DNA of 64,000 nt from Mortierella sp. BCC40632 (taxonomy: Eukaryota > Mortierellomycota > Mortierellomycetes > Mortierellales > Mortierellaceae): contig WAEK01000005.1 in the NCBI GenBank assembly GCA_011634665.1, positions 426,001 through 490,000 on the forward strand, given 5' to 3'. The notes below the pieces were generated by a model. That model was not told the DNA's origin and made no database searches. It saw only the letters and a list, made by a program, of their open reading frames with translations. The position numbers and the translations under genes are program-made. Position 1 is the first letter of the stretch; every line of letters starts with the position of its first letter. Positions 1-11,706 of this stretch are shown here, piece after piece.

Positions 1-428
1 GACGCCAGGATATTTTGGAAGGGCTCTCTTTTCTACTTCGATCTCTCTCCCTCTTTCAGACCCCTAGGCTGCGGTATCTGATGTCTTGGTTCCAAGCAAT
101 AGAAAGGTCCAGATGCCTGCAGATCCTGGTATTTCTCCTGGCTCCCGTCACCCCCTCTCCCTTTCTCTCTCTCATGCTTGGTTTTATGTCTTTGCTCCGC
201 CACAAGAATATGACACATCTTCGAATAGCACGAGTACTCTACTCTCAGCCAAGCTCCGCTACTACTTTTTTTTTTTTTTTTTTCCTCCCCTACTACTTGC
301 AGCAGCTGTTGTTATTGTTGTTGTTCTCGCAGCTGATTTCTTATCTGGCCGTCATTTGTCTTTCTGGTCACAGCCCATCCTGTGGTTGTTCCTGAGTAGC
401 TTCCTCTCCGTCCAACCACCTCTACATT

Positions 429-468
<40 letters not shown>

Positions 469-485
469 GGGGGGTTTCTTCTTAC
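1..485 (-). other. Intron of the transporter gene with poly(T) tracts
   Basis: The stretch follows the GTAAG donor at 485 of the transporter gene and holds no convincing exon. It contains a plus-strand T-run at about 431-467 and a shorter one at about 267-283. A further exon near the left edge cannot be excluded. Confidence 0.4.
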
Positions 486-1460
486 CTCAAAAGAGCGACC
501 TCCTTAAGGCCCTTCATAAGCACAAAGGGAATAGAAACAGCGCAACAACAGATCCAGATCCAGGCCTCTTCCGAGATATCGGCCGAGATATGATCCACCG
601 TCAAACGACGAATCTCAGTACCCGAAAGAATAAAGTACATCACGGGAGCTCCCAGGACAATCGAGGTATGGAAGAACCAACAGGCGATCAGTCCAATGCG
701 ACCAAAGGCATGCTGACCAATTTCTTGGTACGAAGCCAAACGGCTATGACCAGTGTAATAGATACACTTCATAATGAGGATACCCGTGTAGATCGACATG
801 ATCATGGACAAGATCAGGATACCAACACCAATCCAGCCACCTAGAAAGTAGGGGGAGATAGAAAAGGAGAGAGAGAGAGATGTTATTAGGGTGATCATTG
901 TACTGGAGAGAAAGGAGAAAGGGAGGAAGGCTGCTGTTGGTTGCCAATACGGTCCTGAGAAAGAGCTGATCACTGTTGGTTGACTACAGGTTGCCGGACG
1001 ATCATTCCAACAAAGTTTGACTCTTTGGCTGGCAGACTCCTGGTGGAGTGTGGGAGTGTTGCGCAGTGGTAGTGCACGGGCAGAGAGAAGAAGGTTTATG
1101 TCGAACAAGGTGTGTTACATGTGTTTGTGAATGTGCAAGGGCGAGAGTTTTGTTGATGCTTTGTAAAAACCGTCCAGAGGTGGTAGTTGGCTTGAAGGAA
1201 GTATGCTGTGTTTTACCTTTGGCCAAACTAAAAGGCAAACCCAAGGTGCCTGTTCCTGCAACGACACAGACAATGTTGAAAAAGGCAGCCATGTTACCAC
1301 CCTGGGAAGGTCGCTCAGCCAAGAGATCAATAGCGCCGGCACCAGCCTCGCCATGATGCTTCTCTCCACTGTGGTCGCCATCAGAAGAGATTGAGGTCGA
1401 GGACTCGTGCGAGAACTTTTTCTCGAGAGCGTATGACTGTCCTCCGTTCGACACAGCCAT
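486..1460 (-). CDS. AVT-type amino-acid transporter, 5' part (partial)
   Basis: Membrane transporter of the Aa_trans family (vacuolar AVT / auxin-permease superfamily); it would move neutral amino acids with protons. Two exons are visible on the minus strand: 1460-1217 (ATG at 1460) and 840-486, joined in phase by a GTAAAA donor and TTTCTAG acceptor. After an acidic, Ser-rich N-terminus the protein shows the family's first helix, with the motif GTGTLGLPFSLAKGG (about residues 70-84), then three more hydrophobic helices. The 199 codons cover less than half of a normal 400-550 aa member. A consensus GTAAG donor closes the second exon at 486, and I could not identify the next exon in the remaining 485 bases, so the gene probably continues beyond the window. 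Family assignment is firm; substrate is unknown. Confidence 0.85.
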
Positions 1461-2680
1461 GGGATGATGCGAGATGGTGTGCTTTTGGGAAAGATTAAAG
1501 GTCGAGGGGATAGAAGTGTGGGGAGGACCGCTGGCGTGTGCGGTAAGGGGGAAGGAAGTGAGGGGGAAAGTCAAAAAGAATGGAAAGGAGAAAGAAAGAA
1601 GAAAGGAAAGAAGAGAGAAAAGTGCAACGGAGAGAAGAAAAAAGAAAAAAGAAGCAAAATGGAGCAAACAAGTAGATATTTCGAGCGGACTCCAGTGTCC
1701 TGGCCAAGAAAGTTAGTTAATGTCAAAGAGTCGCAACGTGCTCATCTTGTCGTTGTTGACCATCTGTCGTCGGGGAGCAAGGTGGGGGCCAGGTTCTGGT
1801 CGTCTGTCTACTTGTCGGGGACCATGTAAGACTTCTTCCCTTTCCCCTATTAAAAGCGAGCAAGGTTGGATCCCAGAAGGCAAGCGGAGCTGCTGAAGAA
1901 TGGCCCTTTTTCCCTGGTCGTGCCTGTCTGTTGCACTTGCGAATGAGTGGACCCGCCAAACCCCGGCTCTAGACTGCAGGCCTGATCTGGCCTGGCGAAA
2001 AAGACCCAACGTGGGGAGGGAATAAGAAGGGCTGTAAGAGGGCCGTGAGGCGAAAAGGCGAACCTCTGATTCATCGAGTCATACCATTCCCTGCTGGCTG
2101 TCGGAAGATGAAGTCCAATGCTGCGAAACACTCAACCGGCGATTGCAGATGGCCATGATTGAAGGCCAGCTCGCTAACAGACTGTATTTCGTCCATTGCG
2201 ACTCGGGCATCCTCATTCCTCTCCCTCTCCCCCCCCCCCATGTGTCCAATACACGCTTCTTAAGCCTAGGCTTGTCTGTACCGACGCGCATGGATACCCA
2301 ATTGCAAACAAGCATCAAGTAGGCCGTCTCACAGAAACACAAACAAACAAGCAGGGATGCGTTTCTTCTACCCCTTTGTCTTTCCTTCTCTCCGCACACG
2401 ATTCCTACAAGAGCTGTGCATTTGTCCCGCGAAAAGTATTTCCTTCTAACCAACCTTCGGGGTCTACAGCTCCTTTTTCCTCTCCGCGCACAGTTCCCGC
2501 TGGCCGAGGAAAAAAAAAACAGGAAAAGAGCTGTTCATTTGTGCAACCCAAGTTTGTCCAACTCTCCTCTTTTGCCTCCTTTACCTCCCCACGCCGTGGC
2601 CCAATTCTTCCCACGGGTTCCTAACCTTGATCCCATCCATCGTGGCCCCGCCAGCTTTTTCCGTGCTCCCATCTGTCCTT

Positions 2681-2720
<40 letters not shown>

Positions 2721-2756
2721 GACTCTTCTTGGCCCCGCTTTCCACTCTCCAGTGAT

Positions 2757-2789
<33 letters not shown>

Positions 2790-2895
2790 AAGAAGGCATT
2801 GGGGTTTGAGCTAGAATACACAAAAAAAAAAAAAAAAAGAGTCTAACAAATTCAAACAAAAACAAAGAGTGGTAGTAAAAAGAAAAATAATAAGA
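1461..2895. other. Intergenic region, upstream of the transporter
   Basis: No gene recognised. It holds the presumed promoter and 5' leader of the minus-strand transporter and the 3' flank of the 844-aa gene. Visible elements are a purine-rich block at 1560-1665, a (CT)n run at 2685-2715, a T-run at about 2760-2786 and an A-run at about 2821-2838. Confidence 0.5.
2685..2715. repeat. (CT)n microsatellite
   Basis: Perfect CT dinucleotide run read directly, in the intergenic space between two minus-strand genes. Confidence 0.9.
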
Positions 2896-5430
2896 TCAAT
2901 GGAAGGCCGTGTTGCTCATACTGTCCACATGGACAGCCATCTCTCTCATCTTGAAAGCATTCAGCTCGTCTCGGATCTCGACCTTCATCTCGGCCGTTAG
3001 GATCTTGAAAGTCGCATGCTTGTCCGATCGACGGTTGTAGTCCGATTTACGATGCGCAGGAATCAACTCGACTGTTTCCAGGAATTGGATCGATCGACGT
3101 TGACTCTTGGCTGGCATGCCCATTGGGACACCACCTTCGTTCATCATGAACCCATGTTCAGGATGGGCGCCAACCTCTCCCATGACAGACTCACCCACAT
3201 AGGCCTCTTGGTCTGGAGGATGGATCTGGCTTGGGAGGATAGCGATTTGCTGATGGGCAGGTGGAATATCGTCGGGGCTTTGTACCATGACTCCGGTCTG
3301 GGTTCGGTATTGACCTCGTTCTGGGTCAAAATATCCGTAATCAGGATGGATACTGCCTCGTCTACCTCTAGGGATCGCTTCAGCTGAGTATGCAGGCGTC
3401 TGGTAGGGGTCACCCATCGTTGAAGACCCAGTGGAAGATGCTACAGCGACTGAAGGAGCTGACATTGGATCAAAGTAGCCTCCATGAAAGTAGGCTGCAT
3501 ACTGTGCTCTTGGACTCGCCATTTCATATGGATGCTGCTGTTGCTGAGAATAATAGGAAGGGTTGGTCGCGGAGTACTGTTCTCTGTTGGATTGCGGGTA
3601 CTCTCCTCCTTCCCCACCACCCTTTCTCCAGTCCCTGCTTCGGCCGTTTCCTTCAATATAATCCTGTCCTGGAGGATGGTACACGTTGGCCTCCAAACCT
3701 GGTGCCACAAACTCAGGCGGCACTACCGCACCAACGGAGCCTCGTCGACTAGCATCGTACTTCGTCGGGGCCACGGGCGAAATTGGAGAAGGGTCCGAAG
3801 TCGGCGGTACTGGATTTGTCCCGGTCCCCATTCTGGTATCTGGGTGCGGATACCAAGAGTGTCCCTCTGCCATTGAATCGGGTCCAGAGTGTTGGTGTTG
3901 GTGTTGCTGTTGCTGATGAAATCGTCTTAGGTCATTGGGACCAATGTCTGCTCCAGTACTGTGGACGAGCGGAGACAAGGAATGATGCAATTGAACTACA
4001 GATGATGGCTGCTGTTGGTGTTGTTGGTGGTTGTGGTACTGTTTGGGCACAGGTGAGGTAGTGACGAGGCGTGCACGATGGTCCAGGGCGGTCAACTTAG
4101 CAATATCGAATGGGGAACCCATGGGTGCCATTGGATGTACAATCGCAGAATCAAGTCGCACTCCCGCAAGAGCTGACGTCGCTTGGGTCGGTCCACCCGA
4201 TATTAGCGTGGACGGAGGTATCGACGAAGAAACACCACCTTTGGGGCTAGACGTAGGCGATGAAACACTGCTACCAACGCGCGAGGAGGGGCGAAGCTGT
4301 CGTGGAGACTGATACTGAGAAGTCATTTGAGCTGGAGGCCCGATGGATGCAGTCAACGGAGCCTTCTTTAGGATACCTTTCGGTGGCTCTCTTGCGGCCC
4401 GTGTCGAAACAACTTCGGGTGCAGCCTTAGGATAGGCCAGTCGAGCCTGGCGAAGTCCGTCTGAGGTCAAGATGGTTACCACCTGGAGATCATTGACTTG
4501 GTGCTGATCCTGGCTTTCATGGCTACTGTTGGTTCTCTCTAGGCTGGCTTCACCTTCGTTTGAGCCAAAACTTTCCTCATTTGTAAAGTCGAAGGCAAGT
4601 GAACTGGACCGAGTGCCTTGCCGTGTACTACTGGCGCTAGTGCTTACACCCTCGGTATTAGAAGGGCCAGAGATAGAAGTTCGACGGAACGATGACAAGA
4701 GAGCCTTTGGGATATCAACCAGGCTCGTGCGTCGTCCACCGTAATCCTGGTGGCTCGTCGGAGTGGCGTTACTATCCATCGATGGTATATCGTTCTGGTC
4801 GGCACTTGACACGACTACTGTCCCCATTGGGGTCTTCTTTTTTGATAGCTCGGGAACACTCTTGGTTCGTCGCTCAAAGAAACGCCCTGCCAAGGACCAG
4901 CGGCGGCCTCCACTTCGTTTCTCTTTAGAATCTTCGGGACTTGTAGGCAGACTTGATGACGAGACAGAGCCTGGCCTTTGGAGTCGTGCATCGTCGATCA
5001 GCAACCGCTGGAGATGTCGCTGGAGATCGGATGGCCCTTGCTGTGGTTGAGGCCGAGGTGTAGGCGAAGAAGAGTGCTGTTGGTGTGGGGGTGGTGGCTG
5101 AAAAGGTGCCTGTGCCTGCTGAAGCTGATACACTCGCCGCTGCTGCTGGGTCTGGAGATGAGGTGAGGATGGGTTTAAAGAAGGCGAAGACGAGCTTTGC
5201 TGTTGTGGAAGTGCAAGCGGGTGATGTGGGTGGAGTGGCTGGGCAAAGGAGGGTTGGGCATGCATGGGATGAAGTGAAGATGATTGTGATGGCTCTCCGA
5301 GCCAAGGTGAGAGTGGAGGCGGAGACGAGGACAGAGTCATGGGTGGGAATGTGCCCGAGGCAAATGCTTCCGCGTGTGGTGAGACAACGTTTCTGGATGA
5401 TACAGGCGCGAGAACAGACTGGGAGCTCAT
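2896..5430 (-). CDS. 844-aa low-complexity protein with conserved PP1-docking-like C-terminus
   Basis: Single open frame from ATG at 5430 to a TGA stop at 2896-2898; no intron needed. Most of the protein is Ser/Pro/Gln-rich and probably disordered, with several Q and HQ runs (about residues 75-135, 465-520 and 620-635). The ordered-looking part is the last ~65 residues. There RRSIQFLETVELIPAHRKSDY contains a [R/K]-x-[V/I]-x-F type motif (RSIQF), followed by a charged segment with KILTAEMKVEIRDELNAFK and the end MREMAVHVDS. I recall comparable C-termini in fungal PP1/Glc7-targeting proteins of the Bni4 kind, so a phosphatase-targeting role is a reasonable guess, not a demonstration. A TATA-like element lies 278 bp upstream (5708-5714). 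Confidence 0.7.
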   Translation of the reverse strand: MSSQSVLAPVSSRNVVSPHAEAFASGTFPPMTLSSSPPPLSPWLGEPSQSSSLHPMHAQPSFAQPLHPHHPLALPQQQSSSSPSLNPSSPHLQTQQQRRVYQLQQAQAPFQPPPPHQQHSSSPTPRPQPQQGPSDLQRHLQRLLIDDARLQRPGSVSSSSLPTSPEDSKEKRSGGRRWSLAGRFFERRTKSVPELSKKKTPMGTVVVSSADQNDIPSMDSNATPTSHQDYGGRRTSLVDIPKALLSSFRRTSISGPSNTEGVSTSASSTRQGTRSSSLAFDFTNEESFGSNEGEASLERTNSSHESQDQHQVNDLQVVTILTSDGLRQARLAYPKAAPEVVSTRAAREPPKGILKKAPLTASIGPPAQMTSQYQSPRQLRPSSRVGSSVSSPTSSPKGGVSSSIPPSTLISGGPTQATSALAGVRLDSAIVHPMAPMGSPFDIAKLTALDHRARLVTTSPVPKQYHNHQQHQQQPSSVVQLHHSLSPLVHSTGADIGPNDLRRFHQQQQHQHQHSGPDSMAEGHSWYPHPDTRMGTGTNPVPPTSDPSPISPVAPTKYDASRRGSVGAVVPPEFVAPGLEANVYHPPGQDYIEGNGRSRDWRKGGGEGGEYPQSNREQYSATNPSYYSQQQQHPYEMASPRAQYAAYFHGGYFDPMSAPSVAVASSTGSSTMGDPYQTPAYSAEAIPRGRRGSIHPDYGYFDPERGQYRTQTGVMVQSPDDIPPAHQQIAILPSQIHPPDQEAYVGESVMGEVGAHPEHGFMMNEGGVPMGMPAKSQRRSIQFLETVELIPAHRKSDYNRRSDKHATFKILTAEMKVEIRDELNAFKMREMAVHVDSMSNTAFH

Positions 5431-6853
5431 GTCAAGGACGGGGTAAAAGTAAGCGTGGAAAAAAGGGAGATTTACTACTGAGGTGAGTAAGAGAAAGAGT
5501 ATGTAAGAAAGAGAAAGGTTTCCGTTGATAGAAAAGGAAGAGTGATTTCAAGGAATGACTGGGGCAACTAAGATGTGGAAAAAATATGGTGCACTAAAAG
5601 CGAAGCCCGAGGATGGAAGAGAAGGAGAAGGCAGGTCAAGAACAGTGAGGAAGTCCAATGACAGTCTGTTACAATGCCGCGGGGCGAGCGGCGGAAGGAG
5701 AAAGGGTTATATATCCTGGAACCCAGCGTGCAACTTGCGACTGGTCACGCCCACATGCCCACACGGCCCTCAGCTCGCTTGCACTTCTGTTTCCTTGGAG
5801 AAAATTAGCCTTCTTGACGTTCATCCGTCATTGATGCCCTTTGTAAGATTTAGGGACACTGGCGATTGCATTAAAGACGTCAGAGTCCCACGGCATTGCT
5901 TGCATTACTCCTCTCCACACTCGTGCCATGAAACAACCCAGATCAATCGCGGTTGGGTCTCCTGGAGACATATTCCAGCAGGGTATTTAGACGATGACGA
6001 TCGAGACAAGAATTGTAGCTATGATCTAGGTCCTGACCCGTAGCGTTGCCATGACTCCAGAGAGCAATTGACTCCCATATTGGGGTGTGAGGATCCACTT
6101 TCTTACTCCTTGGCTGTCAGTGGCGATTTTTGCTCTCTCATCCCGTGGAAGAACTGTTAGAAGTGCAAGTCTGGGTCTGCCCATGGCTGGTGAGCCTCCC
6201 AGAACAGGTGGCGTGAGCAGGACTGAGGGTGAGCTATTGGTGCCAGTGGCAATTGTTTCCTTTGCTTGGGAAACGTTCGACAGGTTATGTTTTGCTTGTT
6301 GGGACTTTGCCCGATCGGTCGAGTCTCACTTTCTCTACGAACCAGTCGTGACCCTTGCATGATCTCAGGAAACCACCTTCCGTTAAATACAGTCGCCTTA
6401 ACTGCCTCTGTTGTGCTGCAACCGCTTGGTCACTTCAGAGGGTCTGTACCAGGAGATAGAGATTTCCGACCATGCATCGATTAGACACTGAGAAGGGATA
6501 CGAGGCACGTAATCCAGACCAGAATGCTGGAAGAGATCTTGTGGCCGTGAGATCTCAGGCGCCACTTTTAGGAACAGTGGACTCATTCTGGTATTTCTCT
6601 TCCTGAGAGCCTTTTGGTCATCTCCGGCCTCAATTGCTGCAATGCAAGTCAGCACGAGCCATGCATGGTCTTGGGACCTGACTAACGATTGACCCTATCT
6701 TGATTATCGATCTTTTTCCGAACCGATAAGAGACATTTTGACACTTTTCCTTTGATCCCACAATTTTCTTTTCTTTTCTTTTCTTTTCTTTTTTTTTAAT
6801 AGCAAAGCATTCCGGTGCTTTGAGGGCCATAGTGATATATTGTACTATGAAAG
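5431..6853. other. Intergenic region between the 844-aa gene and panB-type gene
   Basis: Upstream region of the 844-aa gene and 3' flank of the ketopantoate hydroxymethyltransferase gene. Short frames on both strands show no family resemblance. A TTTTC repeat (about 6768-6795) lies near the 3' end of the neighbouring gene. Confidence 0.5.
5708..5714 (-). promoter_or_regulatory. TATA-like box upstream of the 844-aa gene
   Basis: Minus strand reads TATATAA at 5714-5708, 278 bp before the ATG at 5430. Position and orientation suit a core promoter with a leader of about 250 nt. No start site data. Confidence 0.4.
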
Positions 6854-8892
6854 CTATGCGTGTCCAGCTGCTGCAGTTGAAGTTGCATTAGAACCATTGC
6901 CATTGGCAACCTCGCCGGTTTGTTGTCCAGCATATTCCAAGAACCGATTCAGTTCCTCCTGTGGCATTGGGTAGGTGTGTTCCTCTGCAGGGAACGCGCC
7001 TGACTTTACATCGGCACTATATTCCTTCAAAGCCCCAACGATCTCATCTGCCAATGATCGGTATGTCTTGCAGAACCTAGGCACACGGCCATACAGTCCC
7101 AGCATATCCTGTTGTACCAACACCTGACCCGAGCAACCTGAACCTGCTCCAATGCCGATCGTTGGAATCGACAGGATGTTGGTAATATGCGTTGCCACTG
7201 GGGCGGGAACGGCCTCCAGAACGATGGCATAGCATCCTGCCTGTTGCAATGCAAGCGCATCCTCGATCATCGCCTTGGCCTTGGCCACCGTCTTGCCTTG
7301 GACCTTATATCCGCCAAGACTTGCCTGGCGCTGAGGGGTGAGTCCAATATGCCCCAGAACTGGGATTCCGACCTGAGTCAATCGGGCAATCGTCGAAGCC
7401 ATCTCCTTGCCTCCTTCGAGCTTCACGGCCTCGACCTTGCCTTCCTTGACCATTCGTACAGCATTCGAGACAGCTTGGTCAGGGTTGGTTTCGTACGTGC
7501 CAAAGGGCATGTCAGCAACCAAGAAGCTGGAGCGAGTGCCTCGGGAGACAGCTCGGCAGTGGTGCAGCATCTCCTCAAGCGTGATCTCCGAGGTGGAAGT
7601 GTATCCGAGAGCGACCATGGCTAGCGAGTCTCCTACAAGGGTCATGTCGATTCCAGCCTTGTCTACCAAAGTGCCTGTTGGGAAGTCATGGGCAGTCATG
7701 ACTGTGATTGGCTCATTGCGCTTATACAGCTTGCGTAGTGTAGCAAGAGTCACCTTTGATCGAACTAAGGAATGAGGAAGCGAGAAAAGGAATCATCAGC
7801 CAGTCAGTCTTCCAAGTCATTTGGTACTCTGAAAAGGGAGATGGCGAATGAAAGAAAAAAAAAAAAAAAAAAAAACTCCAGGCACCTCAAAACAAAGATA
7901 GAGGCAATGGATCTCTTGGAGGACACTCATCAGCAAAGGACGGGGGAAAGGGAGAGAATATTGGAGCACTTTGAACTTTGTCATATTGACAGTGAAAGAG
8001 CGAGCTAACGTGGAGTGTGGGGTAAAGTGTCCGAGCAAGGTTCAAGTGAACTTTGCTCTGGCCACACTTCTAAAGTGAGCCGTGGGACAAAATCTTTTCA
8101 GAAATCGCCCAAGAGTAGGAAAACAGATGATCGTTTGAGAGTATCGGAGAGTCAAGGAAGGAGTGAATAAAAGAGACAAGGCTCGGTTCAAAGAGGGCTG
8201 TTGCAGCCAACCGGGTTGGAGACAATGATCTTCCGGGTGCGCAAAGTAATCAGTGGTAGCCTCCACAAGCCAAGGAACCTGAAGAGGTTGGGCGAAGAAG
8301 GTTCAGGCATGCCCCTGATTCATTCAATGCTCTAAATCGCATGTGTCAACGGTCATGTCATGGCTGAGGAAACGAGTGGGGGGGAAGAGAAGAGCCTTTT
8401 CCCTGATTCAGGAACGATCTACCACTTTCAAGCCGCCTCTGTTCCTCTCTGCAATGTCTCTGCTCCCTGAATGTACGTGTCCTTCTTCCCCCTCTTTCTC
8501 CTCTTCCTCCTTCTTTCGCACGCCTTTCCACACTCTCACACTCTTACTCGCTATCCCACCTTCAACCCCACTCGCTGACTGGATAAGAAAGAGAAAAAAA
8601 AAAAACTGAAGAATACTCCAAACGGAATGTCCTATTTAGGCTTACCGTGGTGGGGATCGGCATCAGCGGGCCGGGTGCTGTAAAGCCGGACCTGAGTTTG
8701 AGTGCTGTGTCTGGTCAGTCCCTCCTGTTGCTGACGAGTGGGAGCTGGTTGGTACTGACCACGGAGGAGAAGTGGGGTCGTTACTGGTCGCAGGGCAGCC
8801 GAAGACGTTGAGAGGAATCGTAGGAGAGATCGGGGACGGGTTGCTGCCTGCAGAACCTTGCTGGCGCCGAGATTTGGTGTGGCGAACGACAT
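6854..8892 (-). CDS. 3-methyl-2-oxobutanoate (ketopantoate) hydroxymethyltransferase, mitochondrial
   Basis: Transfers a hydroxymethyl group from 5,10-methylene-THF to alpha-ketoisovalerate to give ketopantoate, the first committed step to pantothenate and CoA (PanB; Ecm31 in yeast). Two exons: 8892-8646 and 7764-6854, joined in phase 1; 385 aa. Exon 1 gives an Arg/Ser/Ala-rich, acid-poor N-terminus (MSFATPNLGASKVLQ...) typical of a mitochondrial presequence. Exon 2 is the complete (beta/alpha)8 barrel: VMTAHDFPTG, DMTLVGDSLAMVALGY (metal-binding Asp), DMPFGTYE, VKLEGGKE, HIGLTPQ, the catalytic Glu in VLEAVPAPVA, and IGIGAGSGCSGQVLVQQDMLG. All the usual motifs are intact. The 881-bp intron is long for this window and contains a poly(A) run near 7857-7874. 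It is divergent from the Notchless gene. Confidence 0.95.
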
Positions 8893-9555
8893 CTCTGGTA
8901 TATCAGCGGAGAGAGAGAGAGAGAAAGAAAGAAAGGGCGAGTGGCGGGAGACGGAAAAAGACAGGTACGAATAAGTTTGGGATGCAAAGAATAGCCAGGT
9001 ACGATGCTCTAATTAGAGAAGGATGATTCGATGAGAAAAGGCTAGAGCAGTGACAGTGCAGGTGTAGACAAATGCAAAGCTGTCAAGAAAGTAAGGGGAG
9101 GGGAGAGTGAGCGAGAGAGAGAAAAAAGAAAGAGAGAGCGAGCGAGTGAATGAGAGATGGATGAAAGATGGATGTGTCGGCTCGGGCTTATATAGGCGAA
9201 CCGGATGGCTGGATGAGGTGATCGAATTGTAGCAAAGCCGAGATGGAGTCGCCCACAACGTGCTGAGCTGCAGTCAGCGGGAACTTAAACCGACCGACCG
9301 AAGGAAAACTCCTGTTGGCCGAGGGGAAAATGAAGACCCACAAGGCCTCGTCTGTTGCCTGCAATGTCAGGTCAGTAGAGAAGAAAAAAAAAACGGTCAG
9401 CAACACACAAATCAAAACAACCTTGTCTCGCTCGCAGTCACTAAAAAAAAAAAAAAAAAAAAAAAAGCGCCTGCGCCATGGCCTCTCCATCCTATCCCAT
9501 CCCATCCCCACTCCCTCATCCTTCCCGTCTTCATCCCTCATATACCACCGTCACC
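8893..9555. other. Divergent promoter region (ketopantoate hydroxymethyltransferase / Notchless)
   Basis: 663 bp between two divergent start codons. It holds the TATA-like box for the minus-strand gene, (GA)-rich blocks at 8908-8935 and 9105-9150, and a poly(A) run at about 9444-9465. No TATA is obvious for the plus-strand gene. No frame with family resemblance. Confidence 0.5.
9187..9194 (-). promoter_or_regulatory. TATA-like box upstream of the ketopantoate hydroxymethyltransferase gene
   Basis: Minus strand reads TATATAAG at 9194-9187, about 295 bp before the ATG at 8892, in the divergent intergenic region shared with the Notchless gene. Confidence 0.4.
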
Positions 9556-11485
9556 ATGGCCGATGCTATACAGGAAAAACCCAACATCATCGCCCAGTTC
9601 ATTAGTGAGGAAGGCGAAGCCTCGGGACCTGCTCTCAGTCTCCCTGTCGACATCACTCCAGAGCAGCTTGCCCTTCTTCTCAACTCGCTCTTGGGCACTG
9701 TAAGAAACAACAAGAGAATCATCTCAGTCTGAGATGGCTTTGCCCATGTCCTATGTAGAATGTGTGACTCGTCCAACAACTCACCACTCGCCTTAACTGC
9801 CTTGTACTCCATTATCACTTGGGGACTGCCGCTGATATCATGTAGGATGAAGATCCACTTCCATACACGTTCGAGGTAGCAGAGACTGAAATCACAACAA
9901 CACTAGACAAGGACATTATCGAACCCAACAAACATTCAACCGAAGAGACTTTCAAGATCCTGTACCGCCCTCAGGCAGTTTTCCGTGTTCGTGCTGTCAC
10001 TCGTTGCTCCTCTTCTCTTTCTGGACATACGGATGCCATTCTCTGTGTTTCCTTCTCGCCCTGCGGGACATTGATGGCCTCTGGAGGCGGAGACACTACT
10101 GTCCGGATCTGGGATCTCAACACAGAGACACCACACCACCAACTCAAAGGACATCGGCACTGGGTTCAGCATGTCTCCTGGTCTCCCAATGGGAAGATGC
10201 TGGCCTCTGCAGGCATGGATGGACTGGTGATCCTTTGGGATCCAAGGGCAGGCAAACAGTTGGCTGCTCTGAAGGGCCATTCGAAATGGGTTAGCGCTCT
10301 TGCCTGGGAGCCTCTTCATTTGTGAGTTATCAGTCGGACTAAAATTATGGGCAATGTGGAAAAGGCAGCAGGATTGCTATTCTTGATTTAAAACGAGTGC
10401 TAACCAAAGAGCGTCACCCTATTGTATGCTTGTCTGATTTAACAGGAATGCGACATGCAGACGACTGGCTTCCTCTTCAGCGGATGGTACCATTCGAGTG
10501 TGGGATGTGATCAAGAAACAACTCGAGTTCTCAATGGCGCAACACACGGCCCCAGTCATGTGTGTCAAATGGGCAGGCGATGGACTTATTTACTCAGCAT
10601 CACGGGATAAGACAATCAAGGTCTGGGCTTCGACCGGAGACCGACCTGGAAAGTTGGTCAAGGTTCTTAATGGACATGCTCACTGGGTCACATCCTTGGC
10701 CTTGAGCACAGACCATGTCCTTCGTACAGGTGCATATGACCACACAGGCAAGGTTTACACGGATGAAAGTGAGGCACAGCGGAAGGCTCTAGAGAGATAT
10801 GAAAAGGCTATTGGAATCAACCCAGAGAGGCTCTGCTCTGGCTCGGATGACTTTACAATGTACCTTTGGCCAAGCAAGAAGGATGAAGATGTGGATGGAA
10901 AGAAGGCAGCACCCAAGAGGATGGTTGGCCACCAAAAGACAGTCAACCATGTGAGCTTCTCGCCTGATGGACGTTTTATTGCCTCTGCCAGCTTCGACAA
11001 GTCTGTCAAAATCTGGGACAGTCGCGACGGCAAGTAAGTGACTTTCTCCTACGCCCACTCTATTTCACTGAATACATGCTAAGCATGCACACCGGACTCT
11101 AAACTATGCTTTTATGATTCTCTCGCACTGCTACAACTTTGACAAGGTTTGTTGCATCGCTACGCGGACATGTTGCCGAGGTGTACCAGGTGGTATGGTC
11201 GAGCGATAGCAGAATGCTTCTCTCATGCAGCAAGGACAGTACAATCAAGCTGTGGGATATCAAGACGAAAAAAATGAAGATGGAATTGCCTGGACACTTG
11301 GACGAAGTCTTTACAGTCGACTGGAGCCCGGCTGGTGACAAGGCGGCCAGTGGAAGCAAAGACAAGACGCTAAAGATGTAAGTGCCTTTAACAGTATATT
11401 TACCGCGCATGACCTGTAGACTGCTAAGACTAGGGACCTAACTCAGCTATCTTCCTTTACAACGTCAACTAGTTGGAAATATTAG
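9556..11485 (+). CDS. Notchless / Rsa4-type WD40 ribosome-assembly protein
   Basis: Assembly factor of the pre-60S ribosome. In the family, the N-terminal NLE domain binds the MIDAS domain of the AAA ATPase Rea1/Midasin, which strips factors from the particle in the nucleolus. Five exons: 9556-9699, 9846-10321, 10446-11033, 11147-11377, 11473-11485; 483 aa, close to the usual ~485. The ATG at 9556 has a good context (ACCATGG); an upstream in-frame ATG at 9478 would add 26 residues. The NLE domain spans about residues 1-75 (IIAQFISEEGEASGP, DITPEQLALLLNSLL, EDPLPYTFEV). Eight WD repeats follow, with blades ending TTVRIWDL, GLVILWDP, GTIRVWDV, KTIKVW, KSVKIWDS, STIKLWDI and a final LKIWKY. The last exon is only 13 nt, encoding part of the closing strand and the stop. 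Confidence 0.96.
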
Positions 11486-11655
11486 GGGCTCGTTATATAC
11501 ATTGCATTTTGCATACTATCACAATACAAAAAGACCGACTCGTTGGTGTACCGTACCTTGTACATGGATTTTTAATTCTATCTAAAGAGATCACCTCCAG
11601 ATGACCCTACTTTGTACGACTACTACGTAGACAATGGATTGAACGGAGGGAACAC

Positions 11656-11658
<3 letters not shown>

Positions 11659-11703
<45 letters not shown>
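11659..11703. repeat. (GA)n microsatellite
   Basis: Perfect dinucleotide run of about 45 bp, 170 bp downstream of the Notchless stop codon. Confidence 0.9.

Positions 11704-11706
<3 letters not shown>

Noticed and set aside
4925..5305. Minus-strand and plus-strand frames overlapping the 844-aa gene
   Set aside because: Shadow frames of a Gln/Ser-rich coding sequence.
9478..9555. Upstream in-frame ATG for Notchless at 9478
   Set aside because: The family starts close to the NLE domain and the ATG at 9556 has the better context; the extension is Pro/Ser/His simple sequence.
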